DNA of 64,000 bases from Stenotrophomonas lactitubi (lineage in GTDB: Bacteria; Pseudomonadota; Gammaproteobacteria; Xanthomonadales; Xanthomonadaceae): contig NZ_PHQX01000001.1 in the NCBI RefSeq assembly GCF_002803515.1, forward strand, positions 2,170,001 through 2,234,000, read 5' to 3'. Both the position numbers and the translations under genes were made by a program. Under the pieces are notes generated by a model. It had not been told where the DNA came from. It made no database searches and worked only from the letters and a program-made list of their open reading frames with translations. Position 1 is the stretch's first letter. Each line of letters begins with the position of its first letter. Shown in pieces: positions 26,032 to 36,684 of this stretch.

Positions 26032-27738
26032 TCAGTGCCCGTCGCAGTCGCAGCTACCCCACCCCTTCGCCTTCGACGTCTGGCCGATGCCGGGGTTGAA
26101 GGTATTGCTCGGGTCCAGCGTGCGGTAGAAACCGGCCAGCGCCGGCTTGGCTGGATACAAATGGCCGACATTGTGCTCGGCCGGGTACTCGGCACCGCGC
26201 TGGTCCAGCAAGGCCCACATCGCATGCTCGATGGCCATCGGGTCTTCACCCTTGCGCGCGATGTAATCCTGGTGGAACACGTGGCACAGGAAGTGGCCGT
26301 AGTACAGCTTGTGCAGCAGGCGGCCATCGATATCGGCCGGCAGCTGCTCGAACCAGTCGGCATCGTCGCGGCGCAGCGCAATGTCCAGCGCGACGATGTC
26401 CTGCACCTGCTCGCGATGCACTTCGCGATAGCGCACGGCAGCACCGGCCACGGCGAAGCGATGCAGGAACGCCTTGCGTCCCTCGTCCGCGGTGCAGTGG
26501 AAGTACCCGCCTTCATGGTCGTTGAAGAAGCCGCGCAGCCATGTCTCGGTGGCGGCCGCATCCTGTGCGGAAACCTTCAGCAGCAGGTGATGCTCGTAAC
26601 GCTGGCGGAACTCGCCCATGCGCTTGGGCAGGTGCGAAGGCAGCAGACCGGTCAGCGTCTGCATCACCCGGTCGGTGACACCGCGCAGGCCAAGCCGTTC
26701 GAACCAGCCATCGGCCCGGCTCTTCAGCGCGAACGCGGCCGGCACGCGTGCGGTGCCGAGCTTGTCGATCAGCAGGAAACTGTCCTTGCCGTAACGCTCA
26801 CCGATGTCATAGGCATCTCGGTGGATGTACTCGCCGGCGATGGGCAGGCGCTCGAAGCCGGTCAGCAGCTGGCGACGGATCGCGGTCAGGCTGTCGGTGC
26901 GGTTGCTGCCGATATAGAAGACCTCGGCGGCCTCCTTCTCGAACGTATCCAGACGCACGGCGAATACGGCCAGCTTGCCCGCTGAACCGGCCGCCTCGAA
27001 ATGGCGGCTGGGGTCGGCATTGAAGCGTGCCGGGGTATCCGCATCCACCTTGCGTACTTCCTCGGCGTAACGCGGATCGGAGGCGGCACGGCCATCACCG
27101 TTGCTGACATCTGCAGTGCTGTAGTCGCCGTTCTGCAGGCGTTGCAGGATCTGCTCGGGCGTATCGCCCAACGCGATGCCCAGATGGTTGACCAGCTGCA
27201 GTTCGCCCCGCGCGTCAACCTGGGCATACAGCGCCATCTCGGTATAGGCAGGGCCACGGCGCACCAGTGCGCCACCGGAGTTGTTGCAGATGCCACCCAG
27301 CACCGAGGCGCCGATGCACGACGAGCCGATCACCGAGTGCGGCTCGCGACCCAGCGGTGCCAGCGTCTGCTCCAGCCGGTCCAGCGTCGCGCCGGGAAGG
27401 CACAGTACCTGCCGCCCCTCGTTCAACAGCTGGATGCCGGCCAGGCGCAGAGTGCTGACCAGCACGATCGGCCGGCCGTAATCGTCACCATCGGGGGTGG
27501 AACCGCCGGTCAGGCCGGTATTGGCCGCCTGCAGGATGATCGCCGCGCCGCCCTGCACCGCCGCCTGCAGCACCTTCCACAGCTGCAGCAGCGAGCCCGG
27601 ACGCACCACCGCCAGCACCGGGCCGTCGCCGAAGCGATAGCCGCGACGGAAGCGGCGGGTGGCCTTGTCGCCGGTCAGTACGTGGCGGTCCCCCACCGCG
27701 GCACGCAACTGCGCCAGCACCGTGTTGCGATCACTCAT
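26032..27738 (-). CDS. dld: Quinone-dependent D-lactate dehydrogenase
   Basis: This 568-residue peripheral membrane flavoprotein oxidises D-lactate to pyruvate and passes electrons to quinone. It has an FAD-binding PCMH domain at about residues 36-200 ([43 protein letters not shown]) and a long membrane-binding C-terminal domain ([22 protein letters not shown] [13 protein letters not shown]). The length matches E. coli Dld. Its ATG overlaps the lldD stop by four bases, so L- and D-lactate oxidation are co-expressed. Confidence 0.97.
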   Translation of the reverse strand: MSDRNTVLAQLRAAVGDRHVLTGDKATRRFRRGYRFGDGPVLAVVRPGSLLQLWKVLQAAVQGGAAIILQAANTGLTGGSTPDGDDYGRPIVLVSTLRLAGIQLLNEGRQVLCLPGATLDRLEQTLAPLGREPHSVIGSSCIGASVLGGICNNSGGALVRRGPAYTEMALYAQVDARGELQLVNHLGIALGDTPEQILQRLQNGDYSTADVSNGDGRAASDPRYAEEVRKVDADTPARFNADPSRHFEAAGSAGKLAVFAVRLDTFEKEAAEVFYIGSNRTDSLTAIRRQLLTGFERLPIAGEYIHRDAYDIGERYGKDSFLLIDKLGTARVPAAFALKSRADGWFERLGLRGVTDRVMQTLTGLLPSHLPKRMGEFRQRYEHHLLLKVSAQDAAATETWLRGFFNDHEGGYFHCTADEGRKAFLHRFAVAGAAVRYREVHREQVQDIVALDIALRRDDADWFEQLPADIDGRLLHKLYYGHFLCHVFHQDYIARKGEDPMAIEHAMWALLDQRGAEYPAEHNVGHLYPAKPALAGFYRTLDPSNTFNPGIGQTSKAKGWGSCDCDGH

Positions 27739-28874
27739 GGCAGGCGCACCAGCGAATCACGGCCGATATCGGCGATGCGGTGTGCACCGGTCAGTGTCAT
27801 CGCCACGCGCATTTCCTTGGCGATCAGGTCCAGCAGATTGGCCACGCCGGCCTCGCCCTGTGCGGCAAGCGCGTAGACGAAGGCGCGCCCCAGCAGCACG
27901 GTATCGGCGCCCAGCGCCAGCATGCGCACCACGTCCAGGCCGGTGCGGATGCCCGAGTCGGCGAGGATCTTCAGGTCGCCCTGCACCGCATCGGCGATGG
28001 CAGGCAAGGCACGTGCGGTGGACAGCACACCATCCAGCTGGCGGCCGCCATGGTTGGAGACCACGATGCCATCGGCGCCGAAGGCGACCGCGTCACGCGC
28101 ATCGTCCGGGTCGAGGATGCCCTTGATCACCATCGGGCCCTTCCAGAACTCGCGGATCCACTCCAGGTCTTTCCACGAAATGGACGGATCGAAGTTGCTG
28201 CCCAGCCAGCCGATGTAGTCCTCCAGGCCCGTTGGGTTGCCACGGTAGGTGGAAATGTTGCCGAGATCATGCGGGCGTCCGCGCAGGCCCACGTCCCACG
28301 CCCAGCGCGGATGGGTGATGGCCTGGCCGATCCGGCGCATTGCAGCATTCGGACCACTCATGCCCGAGTGTGCGTCACGATAGCGCGCGCCCGGCACCGG
28401 CATGTCGACGGTGAACACCAGGGTGGTCACGCCCGCCGCCTGCGCGCGCTCCAGCGCATTGCGCATGAAACCGCGATCGCGCAGCACGTACAGCTGGAAC
28501 CACATCGGGCGCTGGATCGCCGGTGCGACTTCTTCGATCGGGCACACCGACACCGTGGACAACGTGAACGGAATGCCGCGGCTGTCGGCTGCGCGCGCCG
28601 CCTGCACTTCACCGCGACGGGCATACATGCCGGTGAGCCCGACCGGGGCCAGCGCCACCGGCATCGCCAGCTTCTCGCCGAACAGCTCGGTTTCCAGGCT
28701 CAGGTCGGACATGTTGCGCAGGATGCGCTGGCGCAACGCGATGTCGGACAGGTCGGACACGTTGCGCTTCAGCGTGTGCTCGGCATACGCGCCACCATCG
28801 ATGTAGTGGAACAGGAACGGCGGCAGCCGACGTTCGGCTGCTGCACGGTAATCGGTGGAGGCGGAAATGATCAT
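27735..28874 (-). CDS. lldD: L-lactate dehydrogenase (quinone, FMN)
   Basis: The 379-residue FMN-dependent alpha-hydroxy-acid dehydrogenase begins [29 protein letters not shown]. Catalytic-site motifs include [10 protein letters not shown] (active-site His and the FMN/substrate Arg) and [18 protein letters not shown]. It oxidises L-lactate to pyruvate at the membrane. It starts four bases after the lldR stop and overlaps dld, in the middle of the lactate operon. The frame continues upstream, but family alignment supports this ATG. Confidence 0.97.
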   Translation of the reverse strand: MIISASTDYRAAAERRLPPFLFHYIDGGAYAEHTLKRNVSDLSDIALRQRILRNMSDLSLETELFGEKLAMPVALAPVGLTGMYARRGEVQAARAADSRGIPFTLSTVSVCPIEEVAPAIQRPMWFQLYVLRDRGFMRNALERAQAAGVTTLVFTVDMPVPGARYRDAHSGMSGPNAAMRRIGQAITHPRWAWDVGLRGRPHDLGNISTYRGNPTGLEDYIGWLGSNFDPSISWKDLEWIREFWKGPMVIKGILDPDDARDAVAFGADGIVVSNHGGRQLDGVLSTARALPAIADAVQGDLKILADSGIRTGLDVVRMLALGADTVLLGRAFVYALAAQGEAGVANLLDLIAKEMRVAMTLTGAHRIADIGRDSLVRLP

Positions 28875-28878
28875 GGGG

Positions 28879-29643
28879 TCAACCGTGTGGGGAAGGCAGG
28901 CGCGAGGCCCGCGTACGCCGGGCTTCGTTGTCGTCGAGCGTGCGCAGCGTGGTGTGCACGAACTCAAGATGGGCATGCGCGGCGGCGCGCGCACGTTCGG
29001 GATCGCCGGCCAGCACCGCATCCATCATTTCGCGGTGCTGGTCGGACAGCGGCGAGAAGGTCCTGGCCGAGGTGTACAGCTTTTCACGGCTCTGCGAGAT
29101 GTTGGTCTGCAGCAGTTCGAACAGACCACGCATCACCTGCAGCAGCACCAGGTTGTGCGACGCCTCGGCGATGGACAGGTGGAAGGCCGCGTCGGCCTCG
29201 GCTTCGCCGGTGGGGTCGTCCTTGCCATGCGCGTCCATCATGGTCTGGAACGCCTGGGCGATACGCGCGCGGTCCTCGTCGGTGGCGCGCAGCGCCGCGT
29301 GCCAGGCCGTGGCGCCTTCCAGCGCGTGGCGGATTTCCAGCACGTCGAAGCGGTATTCCGGGTCGCCCTGGAACAGCGGCAGATACGGCACCAGGGGTTC
29401 ATCCAGTGCCTGCCGCGCCCGTGCGGCGGGCTCGCTCACGTAGGTTCCACCACCCACGCGTGCGGTCAGCAGACCGTGGCTGGCCAACTGTGCAATGGCC
29501 TCGCGCAATGCGGTGCGCGAGACCCCCAACTGAACCGCCAACGTGCGCTCGGCCGGCAGCCTGTCGCCCGGCTGCAGCTGCCGTTCCTGCACCAGCGCAC
29601 GCAGCTGCGCGGCCACCTTGTCCGAAACCCGTTGTGTGCTCAT
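28879..29643 (-). CDS. lldR: GntR/FadR-family lactate-responsive regulator
   Basis: This 254-residue regulator has an N-terminal winged helix ([42 protein letters not shown]) and a C-terminal FCD ligand domain with the metal-type residues in [14 protein letters not shown] and [14 protein letters not shown]. LldR represses or activates lldPRD depending on lactate. It lies between the permease and dehydrogenase genes. Two TGGT-N3-ACCA palindromes upstream of lldP are its likely sites. Confidence 0.95.
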   Translation of the reverse strand: MSTQRVSDKVAAQLRALVQERQLQPGDRLPAERTLAVQLGVSRTALREAIAQLASHGLLTARVGGGTYVSEPAARARQALDEPLVPYLPLFQGDPEYRFDVLEIRHALEGATAWHAALRATDEDRARIAQAFQTMMDAHGKDDPTGEAEADAAFHLSIAEASHNLVLLQVMRGLFELLQTNISQSREKLYTSARTFSPLSDQHREMMDAVLAGDPERARAAAHAHLEFVHTTLRTLDDNEARRTRASRLPSPHG

Positions 29644-29695
29644 GGCGCCATTGTGGCCCGAAGCACGCCGCTGTTGGTCGGCCTGCGCTGCATGC

Positions 29696-31354
29696 TCAGG
29701 GAATCATCCAGGTCAGCCAGTAGGCCTGGGCCAGGGTGATCAGGCCGACCATCGTGGTGAAGATCAGACTGTGCTTGACGGTGAAGCGGAACAGGTCCGA
29801 TTCCTTGCCGGCCAGGCCCACCGCCGCGCAGGCAATGGCAATGGACTGCGGCGAGATCATTTTGCCGGTGACACCGCCGGTGGTGTTGGCTGCCACCAAC
29901 AGCACGTCGGAAACGCCGATCTGCTGCGCGGTGGTGGCCTGCAGCGCCGAGAACAGCGCATTGGACGAGGTATCCGAGCCGGTCAGGAACACGCCCAGCC
30001 AGCCCAGGAATGGCGAGAAAAACGGGAACGCCTTGCCGGTGTGCGCCAGTGCCAGCGCCAGCGTGGCCGACAGGCCCGAATAGTTGGCGATGAAGGCGAA
30101 CGCCAGCACCATGCCGATCGAGAAGATCGGCATGCGCAGCTCGCGCACGGTTTCACCGAAGGTCTGCAGCGCCGACCGTGCCGGCATGCGCAGGGCAATG
30201 ATCGCGATCACCGCGGCGAGGATGATCGAGGTACCGGTGGCCGAGAACCAGTCGAACTTGTACACCGCCTCATAGCTCAGCGGCGCATCGACGATCGGCG
30301 GCATCTTCTGCACCATCTGGTCCAGGCCCGGCACCGGGATCTTCAGCACCCAGCCTTCAAGCGGCCCACCGGCTGCGAACAACGACTTGAACGGCTTGAT
30401 GCTCCACACGGTAACCATCGCGGTGAGGATCAGGAACGGCGACCATGCCTTGGCAATCTGGCCAATGCTATGGCGCGGCGCTTCCAGTGCCTGTGCGGCC
30501 GCCTCGGCGCTGGTTTCGGTATCGAAGCGGAAGATCCGCACCGGCTTCCAGCGGCGCAGGAACAGGGTCAGGCAGACCAGCGACGCCAGCGAAGCGGTGA
30601 TGTCCGGCAGTTCCGGGCCGATGAAGTTGGAGGTCAGGTACTGGGCGATGGCGAACGAGCCGCCCGCTACCAGCACCGCCGGCCAGGTTTCCTTGATGCC
30701 GCGCCAGCCATCCATGATCGCCATGATCCAGAACAGCACGATGATGGTCAGGAACGGCAGCTGGCGACCCGCCATCTGGCCGATCTCGAAGGCGTCCAGG
30801 CCTGTCACCTGCCCCGCCACGATGATCGGAATGCCCATCGCACCGAACGCCACTGGCGCGGTGTTGACGATCAGGCACAGGCCGGCGGCATACAACGGCT
30901 TGAAGCCCAGCCCGACCAGCAGCGCGGCGGTGATCGCCACCGGCGCACCGAACCCGGCCGCACCCTCCAGGAAGGCACCGAAGGCGAAGCCGACCATCAG
31001 CATCTGCAGCCGCTGGTCTTCGGTGACCGACAGGATCGAGGCGCGGATGATGTCGAACTGGCCGGTCTTGACCGAGACCTTGTACAGGAACACCGCGCCG
31101 ATGATGATCCAGGCAATCGGCCACAGGCCATAGACGAAGCCGAAGCCGGCCGCGCCCAGCGCCTGCGCCACCGGCATGCGATAGAACAGCAGGGCCACGC
31201 CAAGCGCGATGGCCACGGTGATGGTGCCGGCGATCCAGCCCTTCATGCGCAGCACTGCCAGGGCAACGAAGAAGAAGGCGATCGGCAGCAGCGCGATCAG
31301 GCTCGACAACCACAGGTTGCCAGCGGGGTCGTACACGTGTTGCCAGGGCTGCAT
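29696..31354 (-). CDS. lldP: L-lactate permease
   Basis: The 552-residue inner-membrane transporter of the LctP family starts [18 protein letters not shown]. It has about twelve or more helices and the family segments [26 protein letters not shown] and [20 protein letters not shown]. It imports lactate (and probably glycolate) with protons. A GTG further upstream (31387) is in frame, but the chosen ATG matches family N-termini. It heads the lldP-lldR-lldD-dld operon. Confidence 0.96.
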   Translation of the reverse strand: MQPWQHVYDPAGNLWLSSLIALLPIAFFFVALAVLRMKGWIAGTITVAIALGVALLFYRMPVAQALGAAGFGFVYGLWPIAWIIIGAVFLYKVSVKTGQFDIIRASILSVTEDQRLQMLMVGFAFGAFLEGAAGFGAPVAITAALLVGLGFKPLYAAGLCLIVNTAPVAFGAMGIPIIVAGQVTGLDAFEIGQMAGRQLPFLTIIVLFWIMAIMDGWRGIKETWPAVLVAGGSFAIAQYLTSNFIGPELPDITASLASLVCLTLFLRRWKPVRIFRFDTETSAEAAAQALEAPRHSIGQIAKAWSPFLILTAMVTVWSIKPFKSLFAAGGPLEGWVLKIPVPGLDQMVQKMPPIVDAPLSYEAVYKFDWFSATGTSIILAAVIAIIALRMPARSALQTFGETVRELRMPIFSIGMVLAFAFIANYSGLSATLALALAHTGKAFPFFSPFLGWLGVFLTGSDTSSNALFSALQATTAQQIGVSDVLLVAANTTGGVTGKMISPQSIAIACAAVGLAGKESDLFRFTVKHSLIFTTMVGLITLAQAYWLTWMIP

Positions 31355-31412
31355 GAGGGCTCTCGACAGGAACAGGAGGTTCCCCACCGCGTGGGGGCGT
31401 CGTGTCCGTCAT

Positions 31413-31429
31413 TATTGGTCGTACCACTT
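31413..31429. promoter_or_regulatory. Probable LldR operator, promoter-proximal
   Basis: TGGTCGTACCA (31416-31426) within TTATTGGTCGTACCACTTT, 60-70 bases upstream of the lldP start. It shares TTATTGGTC-N-TACCA with the second site 97 bp away. GntR-family LldR proteins bind TGGT-N-ACCA palindromes. Confidence 0.7.
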
Positions 31430-31508
31430 TGACCGATGATCGGACCACAGGCGCGAATTGAACCGCCAATCCTGCGAAGAGCCTATTAGACCATAGGGCT
31501 ATACGAAA

Positions 31509-31526
31509 TTATTGGTCTTACCATTT
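31509..31526. promoter_or_regulatory. Probable LldR operator, promoter-distal
   Basis: TGGTCTTACCA (31513-31523) within ATTATTGGTCTTACCATTT. Centre-to-centre distance to the proximal site is 97 bp, about nine helical turns, which would suit a repression loop as proposed for E. coli lldPRD. Confidence 0.7.
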
Positions 31527-31532
31527 ACCGGC

Positions 31533-31982
31533 TTACAGCTTCTTCTCAACCCGTCGGATCAGTGCGAGCACCAGCACGCACAGCACGCTGACGCCGAGTG
31601 CGATCACGTACTTGCCGATGCCCACGGCAATACCGATGGCCGCCGCCATGATCAAAGAGCTGGCCGTGGTGAGCCCGCTGACCTGGTCCTCGCGGTTTCC
31701 ACGCAGGATGGTGCCGGCGGCGACGAAACCGACGCAGGCCACCACCGCTTCGATCAAGCGCACCGGGTCGACCTGCAGCAGATCGCGGTAGCGCTCCTGC
31801 TGGAAGTGTTCGGCCACCGAGTCACCGAGGCCGACGATCAGCGCAGCGGCACCGGCAATCAGCATGTGCGTGCGCAGGCCGGCAGCGTGCTTGCCCATCT
31901 CGCGCTCGACGCCCAGCACGCCGCCAAAGACCATGGCGGCGGCCACGCGCAGCAGAATGGACATGTCCTGGGTGAGTTCCAT
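31533..31982 (-). CDS. MgtC/SapB-family membrane protein
   Basis: This 149-residue inner-membrane protein has the MgtC/SapB pattern: GGVLGVEREMGKHAAGLRTHMLIAGAAALI, then VGFVAAGTILRGNREDQVSGLTTASSLIMAAAIGIAVGIG. Its length fits the short form without the C-terminal ACT-like domain. Relatives affect Mg2+-limited growth and modulate the F-type ATPase, but the function here is not shown. The frame is open upstream, but the ATG reading MELTQDMSIL is the family start. Confidence 0.88.
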   Translation of the reverse strand: MELTQDMSILLRVAAAMVFGGVLGVEREMGKHAAGLRTHMLIAGAAALIVGLGDSVAEHFQQERYRDLLQVDPVRLIEAVVACVGFVAAGTILRGNREDQVSGLTTASSLIMAAAIGIAVGIGKYVIALGVSVLCVLVLALIRRVEKKL

Positions 31983-32073
31983 AGGGGGGGCTCCGGTAGT
32001 TTCCCGGAGCGTTGCGCGGCGGCCGTGGGATGGGGGTGAAGGCGATGGCACGCCCTCTTCACCGCACGGATTC

Positions 32074-32094
32074 ATCCACGCATGGCATGGATCT
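32074..32094 (-). repeat. Degenerate SMAG-type REP
   Basis: ATCCACGCATGGCATGGAT resembles the common window repeat with one mismatch (GCATGG for GCGTGG). It lies between mgtC-like and SDR genes. Confidence 0.6.
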
Positions 32095-32130
32095 GGTGAT
32101 GACCGCCATGCGTACCCCTGTTGCACACGG

Positions 32131-32889
32131 TTACTGCGCCAGATAGCCACCATCGATGGCGTAGTAGGCACCCGTCGCGAACGAGGCATCGTCGCTGGCC
32201 AGCCAGGCCACCAGCGCGGCCACTTCCTGCGGCGTTCCCAAGCGCTTGAGCGCATGCCGCCCTTCCAGCGTTGCACGCACCTTGGCGTCCATCTTTTCAA
32301 GCAATGGCGTGTTGATGAAGCCCGGGCCCACCGCATTGATGCGGATGCCATCGGCGGCGTGCTCCCATGCAGCCGTCTGGGTCAGGCCGACCACGCCGTG
32401 CTTGGCCGCCGCATAGGCGGTCGAGCCGGCATAACCCACCTGGCCCAGGATGGAGGCCATGTTGATGATGCTGCCGCCGCTGCCCACCGCACGCATCGCC
32501 TGGATCTGCGCCCGCTGGCACAGGAACACGCTGGTCAGGTTCACATCCACCACGCGTTTCCAGCCATCGATCGGGTAGTCGCCACTGCTTGCCGCTGGCC
32601 CGCCGATGCCCGCATTGTTCACCGCGATGTGCACGCCGCCCAGTTCCTTCACCGTGCGCTGCACCGCCGCTTCCACCGCCGCTTCGTCGGTCACATCCAG
32701 CGCGATTCCGATGGCCTCAGCGCCCTGGCTGCGCAGCACGGCTACTGTTGCATCCACCGCTTCCTGCTTCAGGTCCCAGACCGAAATACGCGCACCGGAT
32801 GCAGCGAGCGTTTCCGCTACCGCCAGGCCGATACCGGAAACACCGCCGGTCACGATCGCGGTTTTTCCGTTGAGCTGGTAATCAATCAT
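32131..32889 (-). CDS. Short-chain dehydrogenase/reductase
   Basis: The 252-residue cytoplasmic oxidoreductase shows TGGVSGIG (cofactor loop), NNAGIGG, the catalytic Ser in INMASILG and the YAAAK motif. The Asp in ISVWDLKQ after beta-2 suggests NAD rather than NADP. It resembles FabG-like and hydroxysteroid-type dehydrogenases, and the substrate is unknown. The ATG reading MIDYQLNGKTAIV is the natural start. Confidence 0.9.
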   Translation of the reverse strand: MIDYQLNGKTAIVTGGVSGIGLAVAETLAASGARISVWDLKQEAVDATVAVLRSQGAEAIGIALDVTDEAAVEAAVQRTVKELGGVHIAVNNAGIGGPAASSGDYPIDGWKRVVDVNLTSVFLCQRAQIQAMRAVGSGGSIINMASILGQVGYAGSTAYAAAKHGVVGLTQTAAWEHAADGIRINAVGPGFINTPLLEKMDAKVRATLEGRHALKRLGTPQEVAALVAWLASDDASFATGAYYAIDGGYLAQ

Positions 32890-32995
32890 CTGTGGTCTCC
32901 ATGTGTTGGGAATCGATGCGGACACAAACGTCCGACCTCACCGACACTACGCTCTTCTTCGTGACGAAAGCGCTGCATGGGGGATACTTGCGCGC

Positions 32996-33349
32996 ATGCC
33001 CGGCAAAGAAACTCCCATGCGTACAGCCTGCGTTCCGCTTACTGCCGATGCCGAACGGCGGCTGGACACTGATTCCTGCCTGCCCGGCGACCTGTACGAG
33101 GTGATGCTCAGCGATTCCACGGTCGATCTTCTGTTCGACAGCGGGTTCTTCACCACCCTCAATACCCGTTTCGGTCTGCTCTTTGACCGCTACGAAGACG
33201 AATCGATCACCCGCACCGAGCAGTTGCAGTACGCACGCGCATTGCTGCGCGACCTTCAACTTGGCCGTAAATGCCAATCGATTGACCCGCTGGATATCGC
33301 ATTCGGGCTGGCATTGGAGAAAATGACGGGGATCTATTTCTACCTCTGA
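32996..33349 (+). CDS. Hypothetical protein
   Basis: This short acidic protein is of about 117 residues (MPGKETPMRTACVPL...) or 110 from the second ATG at 33017. It contains SDSTVDLLFDSGFFTTLNTRFGLLFDRYEDE and no recognised domain, signal peptide or membrane segment. The frame is open further upstream, but the earlier part has no support. It stands between the divergent SDR gene and an AraC regulator; no function is proposed. Confidence 0.5.
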   Translation: MPGKETPMRTACVPLTADAERRLDTDSCLPGDLYEVMLSDSTVDLLFDSGFFTTLNTRFGLLFDRYEDESITRTEQLQYARALLRDLQLGRKCQSIDPLDIAFGLALEKMTGIYFYL

Positions 33350-33440
33350 AAGCGCAGGACCGATCCGCGCTGCAGGTGCACGATGGAACGTGCGGGCACA
33401 TCGTCGCCGGCACCCGTCTTTTATTGTTGAGCGCCGAGCG

Positions 33441-34394
33441 ATGTCCCGATATTTCACGTTTGCCGATTACCGCCGTTTTGGCCAGCGACACGGCTATGAC
33501 TACCGTGCCGAGCCAAGCCACCTGCGCGAAGAACAGTGGGCCGGGCACGGCGACCTGCACGAACAGACCCTGCGCGGGGGCATGAGCCTGCTCGCATCGG
33601 ATGTGCACAACCGCATCGCCTATACCGCCACAGCGCACGAAAGGCCCGGCCTGGTCATCCGCGTGATGCTGCAGGGCCAGGTCGACGTGCAGGTTCCCAA
33701 CCGCAGTGATTTCAGCCTGCGCGCAGGCACCGCAGTGACCACCAGCCACCGCGACCATGTGGCGATGGTCGGCGTCCATCCGAGCAATACGCGCCTGCGT
33801 GGCATCAGCCTGTTGGTGCCCGCCGACCTGGATCCGGACGTGTTCCAGCAACCGCAGCTGCAACAGGCGTTGCGCGCGTCGCTGGAATGCCGCCATTGGG
33901 CCATCCCGCACGCGATGCTGCCGACCCTCGCGCAGTTGTTCGACAGCCCTTGGCAGGACGATCTGGATGCACTCTGGCGCGAAGGCGTGGCGCTGCAGCT
34001 GCTGACGGTGGGCCTGCAGGCCGATGATCTGCACGTTGAAGGCGCACGCATGCTGCGCAGCGGCCAGCGCAGCCGGCTCGAGCGTGTGCGGGCCTTCCTG
34101 CACGATGACCCCAGCCATGCGCACAGCCTGGTCGAGCTGGCCCAGTTGGCCTGCATGAGCCCCAGCGCGCTGCGCCGGCACTTCGTCCAGGAATATGGCT
34201 GCTCGGTATTCGACTACCTGCACGAACAGCGTATGCGTCATGCCGAGCAGGGCCTTCGCGAATCCGGCTGGAGCGTGGAGCGGGCCGCTGCAGAAACCGG
34301 CTATCGGCATCCCAGCAACTTCGCCGCGGCATTCCGCAAGCGCTTCGGGCTGGTGCCCAGCCGCTGGCGCACCGGGCCATCGAAGGTCGGCTGA
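33441..34394 (+). CDS. AraC-family regulator (PchR-like layout)
   Basis: The 317-residue regulator begins MSRYFTFADYRRFGQRHGYDY, with a long N-terminal sensory domain. The double helix-turn-helix follows (SLVELAQLACMSPSALRRHFVQEYGCSVFDYLHEQRM and AAAETGYRHPSNFAAAFRKRFGLVPSRWR). This is the layout of PchR-type regulators that sense siderophores or other small ligands. No siderophore genes are adjacent. Target unknown. Confidence 0.88.
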   Translation: MSRYFTFADYRRFGQRHGYDYRAEPSHLREEQWAGHGDLHEQTLRGGMSLLASDVHNRIAYTATAHERPGLVIRVMLQGQVDVQVPNRSDFSLRAGTAVTTSHRDHVAMVGVHPSNTRLRGISLLVPADLDPDVFQQPQLQQALRASLECRHWAIPHAMLPTLAQLFDSPWQDDLDALWREGVALQLLTVGLQADDLHVEGARMLRSGQRSRLERVRAFLHDDPSHAHSLVELAQLACMSPSALRRHFVQEYGCSVFDYLHEQRMRHAEQGLRESGWSVERAAAETGYRHPSNFAAAFRKRFGLVPSRWRTGPSKVG

Positions 34395-34402
34395 AGCCAT
34401 CT

Positions 34403-34627
34403 GCTCTGGTAGGTGTCGACCTTGGTCGACACGCTTTCGCGTCATCGCGGATGCCGGCCAGCGGCCGGCACTACCGGCATCGCGCAGCCCCGATCGACAT
34501 GCTATGGCTCAGCTCTGGTAGGTGTCGACCTTGGTCGACACGCTTTCGCGTCATCGCAGACGCCGGGCATGGCCCGGCGCTACCAACATCGTGCGCCGCC
34601 CCGGGTAGCGCCGGGCCATGCCCGGCG
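34403..34627. repeat. REP cluster with a 46-bp direct repeat
   Basis: A 46-bp unit containing GTGTCGACCTTGGTCGACAC and then CGCTTTCGCGTCATCGC occurs at 34403-34448 and again at 34512-34557 (period 109 bp). GTAG-footed GC palindromes follow each copy on the minus strand (34452-34474; 34562-34584), and one lies on the plus strand at 34605-34627. The cluster fills the 247-bp junction between the convergent AraC and ester-hydrolase genes; no gene is seen. Confidence 0.85.
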
Positions 34628-34641
34628 TCACCCCCTCCGCC

Positions 34642-36552
34642 TCAATACACCGGCAGCTCGATGTAGCTGGCCTGCGCGGCGCTGTGCCACACCCGCTGCG
34701 TGGCCTTCTGGTAATCACCCGGCTTGGCCAGGTAGATGTTGGGCACGTAGGTCTGCGGGTTGCGGTCGTACAGCGGGAACAGGCTGGACTGCACCTGCAC
34801 CATCACCCGGTGGCCCTTCTGGAAGGTGTGGTTGGCATTGGGCAGGTCGAAGCGGTACGGCAGCACCTGGTTGGCCGCCAGCGCCTTGGGATCGCTGAAG
34901 CTCTCGCGGTAACGGCCACGGAAGATCGCCAGTGACACCGGCAGCTCATAGCCGCCCATTTCCGGCGTCGATGCCTCCTGGTCGGGATAGACGTCGATCA
35001 GCTTCACCACCCAGTCGCTGTCGGTGCCACTGGTGGACGCCTGCAGGTTCACCACCGGCGCGCCACCGATGCGCAGCGGCGCGGTCAACGGCTCGGTGAT
35101 GAAGGTCAGCACGTCAGGCCGGCCATCGACAAAGCGCTGGTCCTTGACCAGCCAGGTGGTCCACATGTCGCGGTCACCGAAGCGCACCGGCCGCGGTACG
35201 AACGGCACCGGCTTGGCCGGATCGGACACGTATTCCTCGAAGTCGCCCTCGCCCGTCGCCGGCGCCTGGAACGCCAGCTTGCCACCGGCACGCAGGTACA
35301 GCGGCTTGCTGTTTGCCGCGCACGCCTTCTCGCAGCTGCGCGGCCAGCCCTGCAGGCGGTCCCAATGGTTTTCACCGGTGTTGTAGACCAGCACCGGTGG
35401 CGTATCGGCCTTCGGCGCGCCGTCCACCAGGTACTGGTCGAAGAACGGCTTGAGCACGTCGCGGCGGAACTGCAGCGCGGTATCGCCATCGAATTTCAGC
35501 GCCCCGAGTTGGCTGCCGTCATAGTTCACCTGGCTGTGCCGCCACGGCCCCATCACCAGGTAGTTGTGGGTGTTGCCGGTATCGCGCCCTTCCATCGCCT
35601 GGTAGGCATGGTTGGCACCCCACATGTCTTCCTGGTCCCACAGGCCCTGCAGCCACATGGTCGGCACCTTCAGCGGCGTCTTCGCCATCACAGCATCCAG
35701 CGCCTGGCCCTGCCAGAACGCATCGTATGCCGGGTGCTGCACCAGCTTCTTCCACCAGGTCAGCTGGTCCACGCCGGTGAAGTGCGCATAGTCGCCGGCC
35801 GAGCCGATGCGCAGGAAAGTGCTGTAATCGTCGTAGCCCAGCGAAGGCAGCGGCGTGCCCTTGCCGCGCTTCTCGGTCTGCATCGCAAAGTAGTTGAAAT
35901 TGACCTGACGGAAGGCGCCGTAGTTGAGCCAGTCGTCGCCCATCCAGCCATCGACCATCGGGCTCTGCGGCGCTGCCACCTTCAGTGCCGGGTGTGGATC
36001 GGTCAGCGCCATCACCACGGTAAAGCCTTCATACGACGAGCCGAGCATGCCGACCTTGCCATTGGTTTCCGGCACATGCTTGACCAGCCAATCGATGGTG
36101 TCCCACGCATCGGTGGAATGATCGACCTTGGTACCGTTCAGCGGCCCGCGCAGCGGCCGGGTCATCACGTAATCGCCCTCGGAACCGAACTTGCCACGGA
36201 TGTCCTGGAACACGCGGATGTAGCCGCCATCGACGAACACTTCATCGCCCTGCGGCAGCAGATCGCGCATGCGCGGAGAATCACTGCGGCTGGCGCGGCC
36301 GGCGGCGTCGTACGGTGTGCGGGTCAACAGGATCGGCGCGTTGTGGGCGCCCTTGGGTACCACGATCACCGTATACAGCCTGGTGCCATCGCGCATCGGC
36401 ACCATCACCACGCGCTTGTCGTAGTCGCGGCCCACATCGGGAGCGATGAAGGGTTTTCCGCTGATGTCCGGGGTCATCGGCGGCGTGTCGGCGGCCAGCA
36501 CGGTGCTGGACAGGCTCAAGGCTACGGCAACAGCAACGGCACGCACACGCAT
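34642..36552 (-). CDS. Alpha-amino acid ester hydrolase (CocE/NonD family)
   Basis: This 636-residue exported serine hydrolase has a signal peptide (AVAVAVALSLSSTVLA). The alpha/beta-hydrolase nucleophile is S173 in GMLGSSYEG, and the C-terminal jellyroll (X-Pro dipeptidyl-peptidase-like) ends in ASYIELPVY. Length and Ser position match the Xanthomonas alpha-amino acid ester hydrolases that acylate or deacylate beta-lactam nuclei such as ampicillin and cephalexin. The ATG at 36552 has GGGAGG at ideal spacing; the ATG at 36558 is too close. Confidence 0.9.
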   Translation of the reverse strand: MRVRAVAVAVALSLSSTVLAADTPPMTPDISGKPFIAPDVGRDYDKRVVMVPMRDGTRLYTVIVVPKGAHNAPILLTRTPYDAAGRASRSDSPRMRDLLPQGDEVFVDGGYIRVFQDIRGKFGSEGDYVMTRPLRGPLNGTKVDHSTDAWDTIDWLVKHVPETNGKVGMLGSSYEGFTVVMALTDPHPALKVAAPQSPMVDGWMGDDWLNYGAFRQVNFNYFAMQTEKRGKGTPLPSLGYDDYSTFLRIGSAGDYAHFTGVDQLTWWKKLVQHPAYDAFWQGQALDAVMAKTPLKVPTMWLQGLWDQEDMWGANHAYQAMEGRDTGNTHNYLVMGPWRHSQVNYDGSQLGALKFDGDTALQFRRDVLKPFFDQYLVDGAPKADTPPVLVYNTGENHWDRLQGWPRSCEKACAANSKPLYLRAGGKLAFQAPATGEGDFEEYVSDPAKPVPFVPRPVRFGDRDMWTTWLVKDQRFVDGRPDVLTFITEPLTAPLRIGGAPVVNLQASTSGTDSDWVVKLIDVYPDQEASTPEMGGYELPVSLAIFRGRYRESFSDPKALAANQVLPYRFDLPNANHTFQKGHRVMVQVQSSLFPLYDRNPQTYVPNIYLAKPGDYQKATQRVWHSAAQASYIELPVY

Positions 36553-36684
36553 GGACATCACCTCCCGGCAGGAAAGGCCCCAGCCTACTCCCGTAGCCCC
36601 CGCCAAAGCGTGTGCCGGCTTTGCATTCTGCGGCGTTTACAGGCAGGACTGATGGCACATGTGCGGTCTGCTGCCGCTGCGTTC

